Below are positions 11,386-23,875 of a stretch of DNA of 64,000 nt, one piece after another; the stretch's first letter is position 1; every line of letters begins with the position of its first letter. The notes below the pieces were generated by a model. It had not been told where the DNA came from. It saw only the letters and a list, made by a program, of their open reading frames with translations, and made no database searches. Origin of the DNA: Girardinichthys multiradiatus (Eukaryota > Chordata > Actinopteri > Cyprinodontiformes > Goodeidae); assembly GCF_021462225.1 (NCBI RefSeq), contig NC_061794.1:39928914-39992913 (forward strand), read 5' to 3'. The position numbers were made by a program, and so were the translations under genes.

Positions 11386-11720
11386 CTGCTCTTGACTAAC
11401 AGGATTGGCACCCGGTCTGGTTTGCTGTAGGCAACCTGCTTCAAGTTTGACATGTTGTGCATTCAGATGCCATACCTTGGATGGATGTGTTTAAGCTACT
11501 ATTGCCTTTCTGTCATCTCAAATACCTATCAATGAGGTAATTTGATCCACACAACTGCAGCTCATTGGACATGTTTTCTCCTTTGGACCTTTGCCTGTAA
11601 ACCAGAGAGATGGTTGTGAGTAAACATTCCACTAGATCAACAGTTTCTGAGAGGCTGAGACCAACACGCCTGGCACTAACAACCATCTGAAGTCAGATTG
11701 ACCCAATCTTTAGCTTAAAT
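11386..11720 (-). repeat. Degraded dispersed fish repeat (DNA-transposon-like)
   Basis: Segments such as 'cacacaactgcagctcattgg', 'agagatggttgtgagt' and 'ctggcactaacaaccat' match, from memory, a repeat family common in teleost genomes whose ends read as a terminal-repeat DNA element. No intact ORF or terminal repeat is visible. Strand is a guess. Confidence 0.4.
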
Positions 11721-14589
11721 GTCCCTATAGCATGAACACAGGTACTAGGCAATAGAAACAACCCAGCAGTTTTACTCAGTTTTTTCCTACTCCTTTTCTC
11801 TCCACCTTTCTACAGCAACTTAAAAAAAGAGGTTTCACTTCACTAATTTACTACTTGACTGTAATCTGTGTCAGGTCTTACATAAAGACAGTGAGTAGCA
11901 GGGAGCACTGAACACAATAATAAATATCACAGAGGAGCTCAGTGCCTTATTTAGAATAGTATGTAGAAGAAGGACTGAGTCACAAGACACCGGCATCTCA
12001 GTCTCTCACATTGGAAGTTATTAAGAAGAATGAATCAGAAGTTTAAGAGAATCATTTAAGTATTTGTTTTTCAGCAGGATGCTTATGAGACAGATATTCC
12101 CCTTAATGGTAATATTCTCCTTGGTGTGAGCTATTCAGTCTCTTACTTGGAAGTGAATCAGCATTTAGAACAGGGCTGTCAGTTTTGGGAGGGTCTTGAA
12201 AATGTAAGAGTCATCCTTTGGTTTGTCTTTACTTTGACCTGCAAGCAACGTTATAAACCCAATTATGTTTTGCTTGTGGAACAAGAACATCATTCTGTCA
12301 TTCTGCTATAAGGCCTATTTATGGTTCCCTGGTCTAGGTCTATTCATAGGACAGTACAGGTCCAAGTTGGTCAGTGAAGTGACAGCATTCCTCGCACACT
12401 TCAGGAAGAATAAAGCATAAGCAGTAGCAGCCAAAGTGCTGACGGCACAAGAAGGTTTAGTAATTACAACTTTTTCATCCCTATTTGCTCTCTTTTAGAA
12501 AGATTAAACATTTCTATATGATAATTTTGTTTCTTGCTCATATCCAGCCAAGACACTTGCAGTGCATCGAGTGAGGAGACACACTAATTAGAAGAGTGAC
12601 ATAGACCCCTAAGGACTTGGTCAGTTGATTTAATTTATTTAATATGGTCCCATAAGGACCCCTGTAGACACATAGATTAAAGCTCTGTATAAATTACTGG
12701 TAAAATTGTGTCTTTGTTGTGCATCAGTATCTTGTTTGTGAGTACGAGGATGGTATTGGGGGCTGATGGTGCTCTGCTGATTTGTATGCAAGCAGCAAAC
12801 AGAGGTCACTGAGTGAAATTTGCCTCTATGTGTGGAAAAGTAAGCATGTAGATGTAGCATGTCACTTACTTTAACAGCTTATTTCCACTCCTTGGAAACC
12901 ATCTTTATTACTGTGAGGTGTGCATTGATGTATCGCTGAGCTGCCTCTGGTCTTTTCTATATTCATATAATAGAAACTTGCCTGAAGCCTAATGAAGTTT
13001 GACTTCCACAGCTGATTTGAGGTAAATCTTTGGAACTATGAAGGATTTTTAAGAATCTTTTTTTATGTTTAAAATGTTGGACTCGAAAAGATTGTTTATT
13101 TGATGGTGGATGAACTCACGTTGATGTCTCAACGTTTATTTTAGTAGCTGATGGCGGAGGTTGAAACATAGCACAAAGCATAACCAACATTTGTCATGAT
13201 ACTGGGGTGGTGGTAGTTTCTTTTCATGGCTGTTCCTGGGGAGCTGCACACCCACTTGCAGCAAATCATCAGCCTCCTTGTATTGGAGTTAATACAGTAC
13301 CTTTGCAAAACTGATAATTTCAATATTTTTTCACATCATTCAACACAATCACAAATTGATTTTTATTGAGATTTTATTTGATTTACCAAGACAGAATAAT
13401 ACATACTTGTGAAATATGGGATTAATGGTTTTAGAAATGATACAGATAAAATTCCTAAAGGATGTGACCTCCTCCTGGATCAGTTTGCTCCATCCATCAT
13501 CCTTTCATTGCAGGTTCAGCCTTATCGTCCGCTACCCTTCATGCTGGTTCCCTAACTAGTGTATAGATTGTTCGATATATGCCTCGGCCCACTGCTGAGT
13601 TCTTGCATTTCTTGTCAATTTATTTTCTAAGACAATCTAACTGTTTACATGTTTCCTCAAATAAAAAGTTTGGTTTTGTGTTACTGAGCTTCCATCTCCT
13701 GTAACAGTTTTATGGGAAAGCACTTGGAGAGATAATGTTTTCCTGTTGTTTTCTAGCTGGGTGTTCCACTATATGCTAGTGAAATAAGAAGCTCTGCTGT
13801 TAAAAATTTATATTTTACTTTTTTACTCCACAGGGAAGACACTGCTGCTCTTGTAGCTGGAGCCTTGGTGGTCTTCAAATAGCTCTTGTAATAAATTACC
13901 AGTTATGTGTTGTAAGTGTGGTCAAGAAAATGTAGCTTTCAATATTATAGGTATAATATAATTATTAGAGATAAGGCATACATACAGATGTTGCATATTG
14001 CAGATATTGTAGTGAGCAATTATATTGTTATACTGTTATATAAAGCATTGATTCTTTTGAATGTGCTGGTATTCCAAGATGAAGTAAAATAAGCTTGTAA
14101 ATGACTATATCGTCTCTTTCCAACAGCCAATAATTCATCAGAAGCAACAAAAGATTGTATTCCTCTGCACAGAAATGGAAACACTGGTATTGTTCTTCTA
14201 TAAAGCCTGGATGTGTATGTGTAGCTGGGCCAAGCATTCCCAGTAAGTGTAATTTCCATGATTTGGAGTTATGAATAGGAGACAAGTAGAAGCGAACATG
14301 ATTTTCTTTTTTTTGTTTGCAGAGAGAATGGCTGTTTAAGAGAGCAGTCGTACAAGCTATGGGTTAGTTGGTATCAAGTATCAATGTTCTTAAAAGCAGA
14401 AAGCCTATGACAAAGATTTTCCATGGAGATATCCCAGAGCTGGATTTAGCAGCAGTAAAAATACCTGGCTCTGTTTCTCCTGTTTGAACCTCAATGTTGA
14501 CTAAACTAGCTGTTCATGTCACATGGATATCTTCTGCTTGAAACTTCTGTAAATAAGTTTTAAAAGGTTATTTGGTCCACTTGGATAAG
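11721..14589. other. Intergenic, no recognised feature
   Basis: No exon with family similarity and no complete element. Short open frames here have no recognisable content. Confidence 0.5.
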
Positions 14590-14794
14590 GTGAACAGCGG
14601 CATCTTGGCAGGTTTGCAATGGTGCTATACCTTTTCTAGTTTCGCTTGATGGGTCGAACAAAGCTCCTTCAGATTTTTGGATGTCATTTTTTTTTAACCT
14701 AATCCTGTTTTTAACTTCTCCACAGCTTTATCCCTGACCAGTCAGCTGTGTTCCTGATGATTGTTCACTAATGTTCTCTAACAAACCTTTAAGG

Positions 14795-15479
14795 CAGTGG
14801 TGTCCAAACGTGCTGCCACGTATGCCAGAACCGTAATGTTGAAACTACTTGCCGGCCACAATAATTTGATTTTTAATTAAAAACCTAAAAACTAATTTTA
14901 TTGAGTTTTTATTTCAGTGTACAAGCTTAATAATAAATTAAACATTAAATACTATATTGAAAGAAACAAAGTATTCTTATTTTTGTAGATAATTGATCTG
15001 TAATTCCTGTTATTTTTTTAAAGATATTTTTCAGCACTAGTGGCCTTTATTTTTTGACAGTTGGCAGACAGGAAAGAGGGGTAGAGAGAGGGGGGAGACA
15101 TTTGGCAAATGTTGCCGGGTCCGGGACTCAAACCTGGGACAGCCGCTTCGAGGACTGTAGCCTCCGTATATTGGTCATGCACTTAACCCCTACACCATCA
15201 GTGCCGCACCCTGTAATCCATGTTAGATCCAAAATATAAAGAGGGTCTCACCAGTATGCCTTATTAAAAGTAAGGCATTTATTTTCTGAACTTTTTGGGT
15301 CAATTGTTATCCTCTGATCTCAGCAATAAGAATAAGATTTGGGTCACTTATCCTTCAAAAATACATGTTGCAATTTATCAACTGACTGTATCTTTTGGTT
15401 AAATTTTTACTATTCTTGAATTGTAATTGGGGAGCCATACAAATTAACTCCACAAATGCTTCGAGTTTGGATACCCCTA
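14795..15479. mobile_element. hAT-like non-autonomous element, 685 bp
   Basis: Both sides carry the 8-bp duplication CTTTAAGG (14787-14794 and 15480-15487). The ends are short imperfect inverted repeats: left CAGTGGTGTCCAAAC, right GTTTGGATACCCCTA. An 8-bp target duplication with CAGGGGTGTCC-like ends is characteristic of the hAT superfamily (Charlie type). No transposase is present; part of the interior is an inserted SINE. Confidence 0.8.
15012..15210 (-). mobile_element. tRNA-derived SINE inserted in the hAT-like element
   Basis: Read on the minus strand, the element starts 'gcggcactgatggtgtaggg', which resembles an A box, and has a B-box-like GGTTTGAGTCCC. It ends in an A-rich tail (poly-T side near 15012-15020). 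Imperfect 14-bp direct repeats flank it: ctgtaattcctgtt (14998-15011) and ctgtaatccatgtt (15211-15224), 12 of 14 identical, as expected from LINE-assisted insertion. From memory this SINE-like sequence is common in teleosts. Confidence 0.72.
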
Positions 15480-15782
15480 CTTTAAGGCCTTTAAAGAACA
15501 ACTGTATGTATACTATGTATATGATTGTTTATATTGAATTACACAGAGGTGTATTTTATTTATTATGGTTGTATTGGGTTTTATTGAAGGGTACCAATAT
15601 AAAAGAGGCTTATTACAAATGCACATTACACTTCTCAGAACATAATTTTAAAAGAAATTGAAAATCATTTGTGATTTTCCTTCCACATCACAATTTTGCT
15701 CTAATGTGTTGGTCTATAAAATCTTTATGAAATCCATTAAAATTTGTCATGTTTGCATGACAAAATGTGGAAGGTTAAAATA

Positions 15783-17440
15783 TGCTATAACCATGCCCAG
15801 TCCTTCATAGAGGATCCATCATCTTATGCATGCACTTAGATTCTGCTCACTGAGAGTTTACCCTCTGTGAGATATCACCAACCAGCTTCACTAGATGAAC
15901 ACAGGACATAACCTTTCTGTGACTTATACATTAGCTGGATGACAGAGAACCCTCTGCATGGTGAGCAACACACGGTGATACTGCTAATGCATGGATCATA
16001 AACCTCTGATGGCTTCTATATAAGGCTGTCTGAGTGGAGATGACACCTTGGTGGTCTGGACAGCATTAGCTTCAGCATGGACTTATAAGGAGGAGGAGCA
16101 CAGATTAAAGGCAGTCAGGGGTTAGGTGCAACATTTTAATAGACATAATGTGTGTCACTTTTTACAACATTGTGTTGTAGTGTTTATACAGGGTGTCAAC
16201 TGTGACGTATGGTGCATTCCTGTCAGACCTCCGCATCGTAACGGTCCACTCTGTTGTTCAGCAGCAGCAAAGCCCACTCTGGACAGGAAATAACACACAA
16301 TACATCAGGAAGTGGACAGACATGAGAGATAGAACAGGAATGTTCTTTACCAGGGTGCTGGGCACAGCTGACAGCTAATACACCCATTGGTTCTAATTTA
16401 CCACTTTAAATGTTGTTACTTTGAAAGTCTAGATGCTACTTCTTTTTGTTAATTCTGTAGCCAAATGTAGTTGCACTCAAACTCAAGATATACATGTGAT
16501 CAGTTGGCTTGAAAATACTGGCTTCAGGGCAGCTCTATTTGTACTTTAGAATAAGATAAGCATTCCAACCATGGGTAATTTCTGCCACAGCAGAGCATAC
16601 TCAATGATTTCTCAACTGTTAAATCCTTAATGTTTGCATTTTACCAATTACCATCTTTTTTGTATCAGAGGTTAGAAGGAAACAGCAAATGTGAATACGT
16701 ACAACAGAAATTGTGTACCTTTCTTTGGGCAACTGCTTCTCAGTGACCTCTGGGTTAGTTACCTCTTTGCTAATTTAGATTTGCCATTTTTCCATCTTTC
16801 TATTTTACACTGAAAACAAAGCAGTTTGCTTATTTACTTAACTATAGCATAATATAGCAAAATAATCATATGAATCACATATAATTTACTTACACTTTAC
16901 AACATTTTCAAAAGATTTAACCTGTTTCGACCAGCAAACATTTATGAAAATAAGACTGATAATGACCTAGATTAAGCCAAAAATATTTCTAAACTCCTAC
17001 TGGTGAGTAAGATTTAATGGAGTCACATAACCAAATTTTCCTGTAGGAGACTATAAGAGAATTATAGAAGATTACTTTAAATCTTCTCTTGGCAATGGTT
17101 AAAAAAAGGTCACCAAGGTGGCCACAAAAAAACAACACTGTAAAAGTGTGAAATGTTTAAGGGGCATTTTGTAGAGAACAGACCTCTGCCCTAAAACAGA
17201 TCCTAAGTGAATAAAGACTGAAACCACCCACTGATTTAATCTTCCCACTCTTAAATTTGGTTAGCTTTCTTTAGTTTTGGAAGAATGAAGATAAGTTATT
17301 CTGTTAATACCATTAATATTTAATTGATTTAATGATTGTGAGATTTTAGAATGGCAGTTTTAGGCACTGGGGTAAATATTCATCCGGCTATGTTCCTGAA
17401 GGTCCTTCTAACCCTAAAAGATTAGCAGATAATGTTCCAA
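15783..17440. other. Intergenic, no recognised feature
   Basis: AT-rich DNA with only short open frames and no recognised motif. Confidence 0.5.
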
Positions 17441-17512
17441 TAAAAAAGATTGAAGTTTCTGGTTGCAACTTGACAAAATGTGAAAAAGTTCAAGAGGTAC
17501 AAATAAGATCAT
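17441..17512. repeat. Tc1 terminal fragment
   Basis: 'gttgcaacttgacaaaatg' and 'tgaaaaagttcaagaggtac' match the terminal region seen in the other Tc1 relics of this window (compare 56960-57000). Only about 70 bp are recognisable. Confidence 0.5.
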
Positions 17513-18234
17513 TTATATTGAACATAGTTGCTTGTATATGGTCTAAAAAAATTTTACGGTGAGAAACTATTTTATAATTTCCACACTGGATATTTCTGAC
17601 AAAATAGAGTCAATGTATTAATCAAGAGAAAGCTAAATCAAATCACAAATAATCATTCAGGAAACCTGTAGAGACTTCACCTTATCAATCACCATCCCAC
17701 ATCACCTCCTGATTTATTAGAAACACTGAGCAGAACCTTGGTGGGCACTTTTGCTTTTTCGTCTTGCTCCAAGTATACAGAAGTTTCTCTGAGTGGTGTT
17801 AAATATATGTCTCCATTCATCTGGAGCACTGAAAGCCTGTTGTGGTTCCGGCTAACATCAGCTTCTCATTGTCAGAGGATTTCCAAAGTTACCACATTAC
17901 ACGTAAAGGCCTTTTTAAGAGTGATGTGTTCTCTTTAATTACCATAATATAAATATGTAAGAGCTAAAAGGAGTGGTGGCTGATTTATCGTCTTACTGCT
18001 TTTGCAATACGATACAGTAATAAAAAAAGAAAGTGTTTATCTTTTGTCTGACTATAAAAAATAACATATATGTGTAACTTTTTTAGGTCTGACACAAGCA
18101 GTTTTTGTCCCAGGAGGCTAGCTGGCACTGTTTCCATTGTGTCAAGCATGTTTGGCTGAGCTAGTGGGTGTGAGAAAGTATCAGCAGCAAATTGGTGGGG
18201 ATTTGAGCCTGCCTGCCTACATACATGTATATAA

Positions 18235-18237
<3 letters not shown>

Positions 18238-18267
<30 letters not shown>
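18238..18267. repeat. (TG)15 microsatellite
   Basis: Thirty bases of uninterrupted TG dinucleotides. Confidence 0.98.
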
Positions 18268-18271
<4 letters not shown>

Positions 18272-18840
18272 CCTGAGGCTCTCTGGTGATCACACTGATT
18301 CACTGCCCTATGTGGCTGTACCCCAAGATACAGCACATTTTAACAGCCACATTCCTTCATTTAGAGGCCAGGCAGTGGCCCGCGGCACGCCTGCACTGAT
18401 AGGAAAACACTGAACGAGGTCAAGAGGGCAAATTGTTACTTTGAGACCAAAAAAGTATCCAAATAAGACGTCACATCTTGAACACGGGACATGAATGCGA
18501 AACTGTAGAACTGTGAACCTTCAGCATTTCCCAATCAAAACATTAGAAAATCATATTCTTTGCAGATGACCACTTCTCAGCTTATTGTAATATTACCTCA
18601 TTATTTAATCAATTTATGGTTCATTATTATTTGAATAGTAATACCCTTAGAGCCACCCTAAGCGTGCAAGTCTTGCTTCATCAACAAGGGACTCTCTGCC
18701 GCTGTGACCCCTCCTTAAAGAAATCAAACATTTTACACTGCCTCTTAAAACGTTTCACTGAGGCTGGAGAGAGATTGAGGTACTACAAAAATATTAGTTG
18801 CTGCTGTAAATGCAGATCAGACTTCCATTTTTTTAACATT

Positions 18841-18866
18841 TGTGTGTGTGTGTGTGTGTGTGTGTG
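18841..18866. repeat. (TG)13 microsatellite
   Basis: Twenty-six bases of uninterrupted TG dinucleotides. It lies 0.6 kb from the other TG run. Confidence 0.98.
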
Positions 18867-20246
18867 TTGGTAGGGGTTGTGTTTCCCCCTCCAGGAAAAT
18901 TGCATGCCGTTACAGTACTGCCCTGCTACTTCAGACTGATTTGCAGATGTACATAAAAACGCCACTGGAGGTGTAGGTGTTTTGTGGCTGTTTTAACGAG
19001 GGAACCTAACAAGGTACAGTGTTTGGATGATCTTGTTGCTCACACAAGTTGTTTGGATTGACAGTTAAGGATTAGAAGAGGAAAGAACAATGCACTAGGG
19101 TGGGTGATCTTTGCCTTGTAAGGAGCCTTTTGGATGATTTCTTCCTCTAAAACAAGCGAATGATTCATTTAGTTATTATGTTGCTAAGAGCTTGTGTTGA
19201 AAACTCAGGAACACCGGCCAGTTTAGGACTTCCGCCCCTTCATGACAAATCTGTCATCCAGTATGAAATGTCTCATAGTGCCTGGAAAATTTAGCTACAG
19301 CTCATCATCCTTCCTCTTTGTACATGTTTCAGAGCAGAACAGTTAGGAGCCGTGCGTTGTGTGTGTGAATAACTCAGAGTACAAACTTGGTGAAACAGGA
19401 AGCTCCACATCACTTTTACATTGGTGGAATTTCCTCCCACTAAGATGTGTATCGCTGCCTTTCTACTGTTAGAGGAGAGGAAAGAGCAGAAAGGAACGTT
19501 TTCATCCTTTGTTCGAATAGGAATCCTTCACAAAGCTTTCAGCTGGCAGTTTATATTAAGCCACTGGTTCTCATTCTTCTCAGGGACTTTCTGTACCTGC
19601 ATATTAATGTGTTAGAATGGCCTGGTCAAAATTTAGACCTAAATTCAAGTAATATGCACAGAACAAAGGGCATCAAACATAAAATAATCTTGTTTTCTTA
19701 TATTTTTTTAATAAATACATGAAAAGTCTTGTGTCATTTGAGGCAAATATGAGGTGTTGTTAAGTGGATCATATTTTATTTGCAAGTAAGACAAGCTGTT
19801 AAAGGCTGAAAAAAAGCCAACATGAGGCCAGATTTCCAAGGGAAATGCAACTCTCCAGAACCCTGCAACAAAACAACATACATTTACGATACAAGTACAC
19901 AAACTTACAAAATACTTAATAAATGTCAACAACTTATTTATGACAAATTCAGAGCACCCCTTCTCCCGAAACAAGATTTAAATGCATAAAGACAAATTCC
20001 AGTCAGAAAATGATAACAAATCAACCAATAGAGGACATCACAGCAATAATGTTTATCTTTACATATTTTAAGATGGATTTGACTGACAGCTGAGAGAAAA
20101 AGATTGAAATATTTGAGTCCCTCTGTGTGCATGACTAAACCAATAAAATTAGATATGTGTAAAATATTGCTTTAATGGATGTGGGTTTGGATGACTGAAG
20201 TTTGTAATGTGTCCTGCCAGTTGTAGTTAGTTATCTGTCTGATATG
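18867..20246. other. Intergenic with a short Tc1-like trace
   Basis: Mostly unassigned. At about 19606-19650 'gtgttagaatggcctggtca' followed by 'atttagacctaaattcaa' resembles the Tc1 transposase region before the catalytic Glu (compare 2226-2264). It is too short for more than a tentative call. Confidence 0.4.
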
Positions 20247-20457
20247 TTCAATTCAGTTTCAATTCAGTTTCATTTAAATAGCACCAATACACAACACATG
20301 TCGTTTCAAGGCACTTCACAAAGTCAATTCAACCGAATCGTACAGATTTCAATTCAGGTGCATACATTCCAATTAATCCTTACTATCGAACAGTGCAATC
20401 AGATTCAGTTATTTATTCAAATTGGTTAAAATGTTTTTCTATCTAAGAAAATATACA
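20247..20457 (-). mobile_element. CR1/L2-like LINE 3'-end fragment
   Basis: Antisense copy of the 3' UTR end seen at 3410-3588: AATTCAGTTT repeats, 'tagcaccaatacacaacaca', 'caaggcacttcacaaa', and 'tttttctatctaag' at the far side. About 210 bp, strongly 5'-truncated, non-coding. Confidence 0.8.
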
Positions 20458-22470
20458 CAAAAACATTACCAAACAAACAAGCTAATAAAAAATGTTTTCA
20501 TAAAAAAAAAGACAAAATGTAATGTAATTCTTTCCATATTTTTTAAAATTTCTTAATATCTGTCCAGCCCATACAGCCCAGTAATGTAATTCTGCAGACA
20601 CATCTAAGAGGACAGAAAAGGGAGACAAAGATAAAAACGCAAGGCCCGGAACACCTGGAAAGAAGAGAAACACATCTCAGTGACAAAATAAAAGAGTTTG
20701 CATACATGGATTGGTAAAGACATTATCCAGTGGTGTATTTATTTCACTAACAATTGTACATGGACAATAAAAAACACAGATGAGTAATGAATTAATGATT
20801 TCCAACGCAGGAATTTACAAAATCTTTTTTTTAAGAAGCAACCTGAGGGGAAAAAGTGCTAATACTGTGCCTGTTGTGATGACATCACAGGTGGCACAAA
20901 AATCATGCTCTTCAACTGACCTCAGTTAACATTATGGCAGATGAGCCTTCATTTAGGTGGAAAATATTCATTAAAAGAGAGAAAAAACAAGGATGGTACA
21001 AATAGATATACTCAAAAGAACTATGGTCGCCTTTTGTGATGTCACCAGAGGCATGTAGCCCGGGAAGCTTGTATTTTGGTAGGTTCGATTTTATCTTGGT
21101 TAAATAACAACTCACAACAAAATAGCCAAAAAGAAAACACAAAAACTGACCACAACGATTATTGTGATAGTTGAGAAATGTACATCTAAAATAAATTGGA
21201 TTGATAGATTGATAATTCTCACTTTTAGCTTTAAGAAAGTAAAAAGAGGTAAAGGAGTGAGAAGGTGTTGCCAGTACATCAGGAGATTTTTGTCCAATAG
21301 CAAGATAACTGAAAGTGGCGCTTCGGTACTACCAGAATTAGCCCTTACAATCATCTTTTTTTAAAAAGGTGGACTTTCAGGCCAGGTCTTAAACATAAAA
21401 AAAATTAGGTTTGTAATTGAGGGCTTTGCCTCCCTTTTGACCTTGAGAGACTCAAGGTTGTTAAAAATTGAATCTGGATTTTACGGGTTATACATTTACA
21501 GATTGAACATTTTTATCAGAATAATTTGTCAAAGGCATTTTTAAAAGGAACATTGCTTTCTAGAGAAACATTTAGACATAATCCAGTTCATTCAGTCTGC
21601 CATGATCACTAGTTTTCTTCTTAATTGTTGTCAGTTATTTGGTGTATTTGAAAATCCTGTTGTAGTTCAAGAATCATAAATAGAGTTATTTACAATTTGT
21701 TTCCCTTTTGTGTGGTGTTGAAACAAATTGTAAAGGTTAAAAGAACCACTTCAGTGGCACCATTCACATTTTTAGGCCTCATCTTTTCCCTTTACTGCCT
21801 TTATAATGACTATGAAGGTCCTCTGTTGTGCAATGTCTGCCATGTATTTCATTTTATTTTATTACCTCAGTCAAGATTAAGAATGTGACTGAAAGGCACT
21901 TTAGATTGAGTCAGGTCCCCTATTGTATATATTTTTTAAGGAGCTTGATGACATTTAAGCAATAATTTACCTTGTATTGTCAGTTGACTAAAGCACAGCT
22001 TGATCTACACAGCCAAGAAAAAGCTGTTTTAGCTTTTATTGCATTTGTTTCAGGATGTCCTGGCGTTTTATTGGCTGTATTTTGTATTGTTAAAATGTTT
22101 TTATTATTTGTCTTTTTTTTTTATTGGCTGTATTTAAGCAATGTTCCCCCAGTTTTGCCCAATTTATTGTCACCTTAAAGGAAACAGAGAGATTATTGCT
22201 GGAAACAATAATCTTTAGTAAAACTTTATTTATTTGCAGTTTCTGTAGATAAAGACAATATATTTATTCTCATACATTATTCTTAACAATTTAATTATTT
22301 TACAAAAAAATACAGTTCATTATTTTTAGATGTGAAATAAAATGTTCTATATATTTTATATATATACTGTAACAGTATATATAGGAGAGAATGGCTAAAG
22401 AATGCTAGTATTTGTTTGATGGAGATCAAAGATACCAGCTTAGAGAAATGGAAGATTAAACTTTTTTCTA
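20458..22470. other. Intergenic, no recognised feature
   Basis: AT-rich DNA with no exon or repeat I can name. Confidence 0.5.
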
Positions 22471-23092
22471 CAGTGCCTTGCAAAACTTTTTTAAATTCTG
22501 TCATTTTAAAAACTTACATTTTAGGTCACACACCAACACAAAGTAGTGCAAAATCATGAAGTGAAACAAAAAGGACACATGGTTTTAGATGTCTTAGATG
22601 TCTACAAATCAATAGCTTTACTAACTACCTCTAAAAACATTCTGTGCAACTAATTGCCCTCAGGAGTCAGCTAACTAAATGCCATTGGAAGACCATTTTG
22701 CCACTCACCCCAACATATATAGGGACGCAGCAAACATATGGAACAATGTGCTTGTGTAAGATTAGATCTAAAGGATCGATATGCAAAACTCTATAAGGAT
22801 GGTGGAAAACTGGCAATGTACATCACCTTGAAAACATCATCCCCTTTGTGACGTATGGTGGTGGTGGCATCATAACATGTGGGATGCTTTTCTTGAGCTG
22901 GTGCCAGAAAGCTGGTAAAGGTTGATGGGAAGATCGATGGTTCTGGCAGTGTTCTACAAAGAATTGACTCAGGGTGGCTGAACACAAATCAAACTTCTCA
23001 GATTTTTAGTTGTAAACATTTTGAAAACCAAAGGTATCACTTCCTACTTCATGATTAAGTGCTGCTTTATGTTGGTGTATCACATATGGTAT
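22471..23092 (+). mobile_element. Tc1-like relic with internal deletion
   Basis: It begins 'cagtgccttgcaaaactttt' like a Tc1 end. Transposase-derived sequence follows, including 'gacgtatggtggtggtggca' (the GGGS box) and 'ggttgatgggaagatcgatgg'. It then jumps to the right terminal region ('ggtggctgaacacaaatc' ... 'gttggtgtatcacatatgg'). The DNA for the catalytic Asp/Glu part of the transposase is missing. Confidence 0.72.
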
Positions 23093-23875
23093 GTGTGGAG
23101 CATGCGAAATCAAAAAATGGTTGCTTCAAATGCACTAGGTTCACATGTTTTTATCTTTATATGAAGCATTTCTATTAGCATTTTGTGATATTTTACAGTG
23201 GTTTATGTATTTATCATAGTATACCTGGCCATGTTCTGTGTGTTTACAGACTCTTAGATGTCTCTAATACATGGCTTTGTATTCCTATGTTTAAAATAGT
23301 TTGCCAACTGGGTCTTGCAAAATGTTCTACAAGTGTTTTGCTGCACTTCAGATCTGTTGCCATAGTGGCTGATGATGTCAAAGCCGAGGCAATGGAATAA
23401 AAGCACACCCACATTTTTAACGGAAAAGACTGGATGGAAAATAGTGTTCAGTTTGCCAGAGCAAATCAACAAGAGCTGAGCAGGCTTCGGCCTCGGGCAT
23501 AAAATCTACTTAATAAACAACCCCCCTTGTTTTCTCTGGTCTGTATGTTAGGCCACTAGTTGATGACACACATACACAGACTCTACTGTTTGCACTAAAA
23601 CAGGAGAGAAAATACTTGAAAGGAATATTTCCCCTATCTAAAACTCTGATCCTTTAACAGTTCAAATAAATGTTTGTGGGTTAGGAGATAACATGAGAGC
23701 TGTTCAATCAGGTGGAGAGTCGAGAACACAATGGGGTAAAGCAGAAATCAGTACTAGCTGTTTCCAAACTATTTACTTGCCCTCTTTTAGCATAAGATCA
23801 TGAGGTTTTGTAACTGAAAGAAACCCAGTGGTTTCATACTTCCAAAGAATCCAGAAGTACACTGTAAATGAGCAT
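23093..23875. other. Intergenic, no recognised feature
   Basis: No recognisable gene or element. Confidence 0.5.

Larger units (their letters stand above)
14590..15782 (-). mobile_element. Tc1-like relic, split by a nested hAT-like element
   Basis: Antisense to a Tc1 transposase 5' half. Left part 14590-14794 includes 'atcttggcaggtttgcaatgg', 'cttctccacagctttatccctg' and 'tcactaatgttctctaacaaac'. It continues after the insertion at 15480-15782 with 'cctttaaagaacaactgtat' and the terminal region 'gtgttggtctataaaatc' ... 'gacaaaatgtggaagg'. The sequence is strongly diverged with no coding capacity. The break coincides with an 8-bp duplication CTTTAAGG. Confidence 0.75.

Noticed and set aside
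18225..18413. Open frame containing a run of Val-Cys
   Set aside because: It is made by the (TG)n microsatellite; no family similarity outside the repeat.
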